Positions 6,886 through 13,506 of a stretch of 13,506 nt of DNA are shown here, one piece after another; position 1 is the first letter of the stretch; each line of letters starts with the position of its first letter. A program made the position numbers and the translations under genes. This DNA comes from CAYOLL01 sp964404765 [NCBI: uncultured Gemmatimonadota bacterium] (lineage in GTDB: Bacteria; 4572-55): assembly GCA_964404765.1 (NCBI GenBank), contig CAYOLL010000076.1:1-13506 (forward strand), written 5' to 3'. Under the pieces are notes generated by a model, which worked only from the letters and a program-made list of their open reading frames with translations, was not told where the DNA came from and did not search any database.

Positions 6886-7249
6886 CGAAATCCTGGCCTT
6901 GCTCAAGGGGCATCGGCTGATCCAAAATGCGCGCGTGGTTAATTTTGATCAAACGCCTTTTGGCCGACTGGAACTGAAGATTCGCTGCCGCCTAAAACGG
7001 ACGGGTTATCAGTTGCAGGTTTGGCTGCATGTTGAACCGGGGTCGTTGGATTATGCCTATCAGTTGTTCACCGACGCGCCACTTTTGCGTTGGGACAATG
7101 CGCCCCATTTTCCTGACATTAGCACGACTCCCCATCATTTCCACGACGCGTCCGGTCACGTTGGCGAATCGCCTTTGAGCGGTGATGTGTTGGTGGATTT
7201 GGCGGTTGTTTTAGCGGAGATTGAGCAGTGGTTAAACCGGCAGCTGTGA
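6872..7249 (+). CDS. tumE: TumE-family toxin (DUF6516)
   Basis: A 125-residue protein. The family signature LLRWDNAPHFPDISTTPHHFH is visible at about residues 70-90 as LRWDNAPH followed by TPHHFH, preceded by the strand-rich region LELKIRCRLKRTGYQLQVWL. Histidines and aspartates here are likely catalytic, since the family is considered a toxin, probably a ribonuclease. The length is normal and the gene looks intact. Translation starts at an ATG inside the 3' end of the antitoxin gene. The stop codon TGA (7247-7249) is followed directly, in the same frame, by metH fragment 3. That makes the end of this module and the start of the metH piece coincide to within a few bases. Confidence 0.8.
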   Translation: MPQVDEILALLKGHRLIQNARVVNFDQTPFGRLELKIRCRLKRTGYQLQVWLHVEPGSLDYAYQLFTDAPLLRWDNAPHFPDISTTPHHFHDASGHVGESPLSGDVLVDLAVVLAEIEQWLNRQL

Positions 7250-7387
7250 CAGGCAGGTTTGGATGAGGCCGGCTTTCGCGGCGAACAATTTAAAGATCAC
7301 CCGCACGATCTGAAGGGCAATAACGACTTGCTGTCGCTCACGCAGCCGCAGATCATCGCCGACATCCATCGCGATCAGTTGAAGCGC
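7250..7387 (+). pseudogene. metH 5' fragment 3 (codons about 30-75)
   Basis: Reads [14 protein letters not shown] and onward to [12 protein letters not shown] without a start codon; the frame stops at 7412-7414. From 7256 to 7375 it matches the intact metH at 106 of 120 bases. Of the changes, eight are synonymous third-position ones, and four codons change the residue (N to D, I to L, C to S, E to Q). A three-base gap lies near the left end (QAKG versus QAG). After RD the match weakens. It is bounded on the left by the TumE stop codon and on the right by the leader of the TcmP gene. Confidence 0.9.
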
Positions 7388-7439
7388 ATTGTAACCCTAT
7401 TACGCAAAATTTAATCCACAATCATGGAGGTAATTAATT

Positions 7440-8573
7440 ATGTCAGAGCATTTTTTTGATGAAGCTACTGAGCAATCTATTGTGAAAGCAACGATAGTTG
7501 CAAAGTACTTCCACCGCTGGGCAAATGTTATGGTCAGTGTGGCAAAGAAATTTCCCAATAAGTCAAATGGAAAATTTGCTTACATTGATTTATTCGCCGG
7601 ACCCGGTCGTTATAAAAACGGCGAAAAGTCAACACCAATTAAAGTGTTAGAAGCTGCAATTCAAAACGAAGAGATTAGAACTCGTTTAGTTACAATCTTT
7701 AATGATAAGGACGGTAACAGTGTTCACAGTCTTGAAGAAGAAATAGGCAACCTACCCAATGTGCAGTTATTGACCCATAAACCTCAAGTTAGGAACAAAG
7801 AGGTTGGCGACCAGATTGTTCAAATGTTCGAAAAAATGAGACTAATCCCCACCCTATTTTTTGTCGATCCCTGGGGCTATAAAGGATTATCACTCCGCTT
7901 GGTTAATTCGGTTTTGAAAAATTGGGGTTGTGATTGCATCATCTTTTTCAACTACAATCGGATTAATATGGGACTAGAAAACGATTTTGTCAAAGATCAC
8001 ATGGACGCCTTGTTCGGAAGTCAACGTGGTAATATTTTGCGACAACGGCTTGAGCCTATGAAACCGCATGAGCGTGAAATGACAATTGTAGAAGAGATTT
8101 GTGCGGCGCTGCATGAAATGGGCGGAAAATATACGCTGCCCTTTCGTTTTAAAAATGAACACGGGAATCGAACCAGTCACCATCTCATTTTTGTTAGCAA
8201 GCATGTGCGTGGCTACGAATTAATGAAAGAAATTATGGCGGAGGAAAGTTCGAAATACGTTCAAGGTGTGGCAGGGTTTGAGTATAGTCCGGCTGATAAA
8301 AAATTTCCTCTATTGTTTGAATTGTCAAGACCATTAGATGAACTCGGCGCTGCTCTATTGAAGCATTTTGCAGGGCAAAAATGTTCTATGCTTCATTTGT
8401 ATGAAGCCCATCATATTGGGACGCCCTATATCAAACGGAATTACAAGGAAATCTTAAAGCAACTGGAAATAACTGGCAAAATTGCTTGCGATCCACCAAT
8501 GGATAAGAGGCAAAAGCGCAAAGGCGAAGCTACGTTCGGAGATAATGTAACGATCATTTTTCCATCGAATTAG
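7440..8573 (+). CDS. tcmP: Three-Cys-motif partner protein (TcmP)
   Basis: A 377-residue cytoplasmic protein of the TcmP family, which is found next to a three-cysteine (DUF5131) protein, as here. YIDLFAGPG at 48-56 resembles motif I of Rossmann-fold methyltransferases. FFVDPWGYKG at 140-149 takes the place of a catalytic DPPY-like motif, and FFNYNRIN follows. A nucleotide or nucleic-acid methyltransferase-like activity is plausible but not established to my knowledge. GGAGG lies 8-9 bp before the ATG. The gene is AT-richer than metH (about 40% GC by eye), which suggests transfer. The 12-bp gap to the next gene and a near-identical TTAATTATG leader indicate one transcript. Confidence 0.85.
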   Translation: MSEHFFDEATEQSIVKATIVAKYFHRWANVMVSVAKKFPNKSNGKFAYIDLFAGPGRYKNGEKSTPIKVLEAAIQNEEIRTRLVTIFNDKDGNSVHSLEEEIGNLPNVQLLTHKPQVRNKEVGDQIVQMFEKMRLIPTLFFVDPWGYKGLSLRLVNSVLKNWGCDCIIFFNYNRINMGLENDFVKDHMDALFGSQRGNILRQRLEPMKPHEREMTIVEEICAALHEMGGKYTLPFRFKNEHGNRTSHHLIFVSKHVRGYELMKEIMAEESSKYVQGVAGFEYSPADKKFPLLFELSRPLDELGAALLKHFAGQKCSMLHLYEAHHIGTPYIKRNYKEILKQLEITGKIACDPPMDKRQKRKGEATFGDNVTIIFPSN

Positions 8574-8585
8574 GGGAGATTAATT

Positions 8586-9311
8586 ATGGCTCAATCGAAA
8601 ATAGAGTGGACACAATCTACTTGGAATCCGGTCACGGGATGTGACAAAGTAAGTCCCGGCTGCAAATTTTGCTATGCAGACCGCATGGCTAAACGATTAA
8701 AAGCAATGGGTCAACCAAACTATGCCAATGGATTTGAGCTAACCTTGCATGAACGGATGTTGCACCTTCCACTCAAATGGAAAGCTCCTCAAATAATCTT
8801 CGTGAATTCAATGAGTGATCTGTTTCATACCAATGTGCCGCTTGCCTACATTCAAAAGGTCTTTGAAGTGATGGATAAATCTTTTTGGCATACGTTTCAA
8901 GTCCTTACAAAAAGATCGGACCGCTTACTATCTCTTGATCCAAATCTTTTCTGGCCTGCAAATGTTTGGATGGGTGTTAGTGTAGAAAACGAAAAATACA
9001 CATTTCGGATAGATCATTTGCGACAAACAAATGCATCTGTAAAATTTTTGTCGCTTGAGCCCCTGATTGGGCCGTTGCCAAATTTGGAGTTGCAGGGAAT
9101 CAATTGGGTAATTGTTGGGGGCGAATCAGGACCTGGCGCACGAGAAATTAAGGAAGAATGGGTAATAGATATTCGGGATCAGTGCCTTTCGGCTCAAATT
9201 CCGTTCTTCTTTAAACAGTGGGGTGGCGTGAATAAAAAGAAAACAGGCCGCCTCTTACGGGACCAAACGTGGGATGAAATGCCTAAGACTTTTACCATAT
9301 TGAAGGCTTAA
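8586..9311 (+). CDS. DUF5131 (phage Gp37/Gp68-type) three-cysteine protein
   Basis: A 241-residue protein starting [15 protein letters not shown]. Its three cysteines C19, C26 and C29 form C-x6-C-x2-C ([13 protein letters not shown]), a radical-SAM-like iron-sulfur or metal site. Further family motifs are [10 protein letters not shown] (72-81), [41 protein letters not shown] and FFFKQWGG. Members occur in phages and in defence neighbourhoods, usually beside TcmP; the reaction is unknown. It is AT-rich like its partner. GGGGAGA lies upstream of the ATG. metH starts 30 bp after its stop codon, too little room for a separate promoter of normal size plus leader. Confidence 0.85.
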   Translation: MAQSKIEWTQSTWNPVTGCDKVSPGCKFCYADRMAKRLKAMGQPNYANGFELTLHERMLHLPLKWKAPQIIFVNSMSDLFHTNVPLAYIQKVFEVMDKSFWHTFQVLTKRSDRLLSLDPNLFWPANVWMGVSVENEKYTFRIDHLRQTNASVKFLSLEPLIGPLPNLELQGINWVIVGGESGPGAREIKEEWVIDIRDQCLSAQIPFFFKQWGGVNKKKTGRLLRDQTWDEMPKTFTILKA

Positions 9312-9325
9312 AAATTAAATAACTG

Positions 9326-9332
9326 AAAAGGA
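9326..9332 (+). promoter_or_regulatory. Ribosome-binding site that decides the metH start
   Basis: AAAAGGA ends directly before the ATG at 9333, leaving no spacing. It ends 9 bp before the second in-frame ATG at 9342. The second ATG is therefore the likely start, removing the residues MSK from the longest frame. Confidence 0.6.
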
Positions 9333-9341
9333 ATGTCGAAA

Positions 9342-13118
<3,777 letters not shown>

Positions 13119-13119
13119 G

Positions 13120-13206
13120 ATGCGTAAGTTCAACCGATTGGTTTTGCTATTCGTTTCAGCAAGTGTTTTGACGCTTGCGGGATCATCCATCCCTGTGGTA
13201 TGTTGA
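13120..13206 (+). pseudogene. 28-codon signal-peptide-like ORF
   Basis: ATG at 13120 starts 2 bp after the metH stop, with GGGG about 7 bp upstream inside the end of metH. The product begins MRKFNRLVLLFVSASVLTLA: two basic residues, a hydrophobic stretch and a small-residue end, like a secretion signal. It stops at 13204-13206 just after a cysteine. This could be the remains of a secreted or lipoprotein gene or a small membrane peptide; nothing further identifies it. Confidence 0.35.
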
Positions 13207-13280
13207 TATGTTGAAGACTGAAGAAAAATTAGCACACGCCATAGTAAGAGCATTATCGAATCTAAGCAACGGAGGATACC

Positions 13281-13506
13281 ATGTATAAGTTTAATTTAAC
13301 TATGATATTCACCATCGTGTGGGTGAGTTTCGTGCTGATGGAGACGAATGGCTATGCCGAAACTGTTGCGTCAGATACGTTGACAATTCGATATGGGCAG
13401 GCGCTGACAGGTTCAATTGTTGCCCGGGGTGAGGTCGATGTTTATCATTTTACGGCGTCGGCTGGGGACGTAGTTTTTATACGGATGGGACATCAATTAG
13501 GGCAAC
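13281..13506 (+). CDS. Start of a secreted protein, PPC-like domain (cut by window end)
   Basis: GGAGG lies 5 bp before the ATG at 13281. The first 26 residues form a signal peptide, MYKFN followed by a hydrophobic stretch (MIFTIVWVSFVLM), with a likely cleavage after NGYA. The mature part, GSIVARGEVDVYHFTASAGD and on, matches the opening strands of bacterial pre-peptidase C-terminal (PPC) beta-sandwich domains, which sit on secreted enzymes and surface proteins. About 75 codons are visible before the window ends, so the main function cannot be told. Its base composition is more AT-rich than metH. Confidence 0.7.
   Translation, partial: MYKFNLTMIFTIVWVSFVLMETNGYAETVASDTLTIRYGQALTGSIVARGEVDVYHFTASAGDVVFIRMGHQLGQ

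Overview
The window looks like a contig from an uncultivated, repeat-rich bacterium. Core genes are GC-rich (metH is about 60% GC by eye), while intergenic DNA and some inserted genes are AT-rich. Several classes of short palindromic repeats lie both between genes and inside a housekeeping gene. A NACHT plus formylglycine-enzyme-like regulator, a TumA/TumE-like pair and dispersed hairpin repeats are all things I associate with Chloroflexota, Cyanobacteria and KSB1-like lineages. The sequence alone does not fix the phylum. No rRNA, tRNA, CRISPR array, transposase or integrase was seen.

Layout. (1) 1-166: unresolved flank. (2) 167-2830, minus: an 887-aa STAND protein with an N-terminal helical segment, a NACHT NTPase and a C-terminal FGE/C-type-lectin-like domain. 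Its last codons look like the variable region of a diversity-generating retroelement (DGR). (3) 2831-3550: about 720 bp without a gene, filled with hairpin and inverted repeats. (4) 3551-5743, minus: a type I ABC exporter half-transporter fused to a C-terminal cyclic-nucleotide-binding domain. (5) 5744-6160: a regulatory stretch, then a 185-bp imperfect palindrome. (6) 6161-9341, plus: a row of small accessory modules. These are an orphan antitoxin with a truncated PIN-toxin start, a complete TumA/TumE-like toxin-antitoxin pair, and a TcmP/DUF5131 pair. (7) 9342-13118, plus: complete cobalamin-dependent methionine synthase, metH. (8) 13119-13506: a 28-codon signal-peptide-like ORF and the start of a secreted PPC-like protein cut by the window end.

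The most unusual structure is region 6. The accessory modules are separated by fragments of the 5' part of metH: codons about 61-73 at 6161-6199, about 33-51 at 6475-6531, and about 30-75 at 7250-7387. The intact gene follows the last module after only 30 bp. The fragments share ends. The best one differs from the resident gene largely at synonymous positions, so it came from another working metH rather than from a fresh local duplication. I read this as serial insertion or exchange of defence-type modules at the 5' side of metH, with leftover metH pieces between them. The mechanism is unknown.

The second unusual feature is metH itself. It carries four in-frame insertions made of palindromic repeat DNA from three families, all in predicted loops or linkers. 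One family is read in two different frames. One of the other families is shared with the tandem hairpins at 2851-3109.
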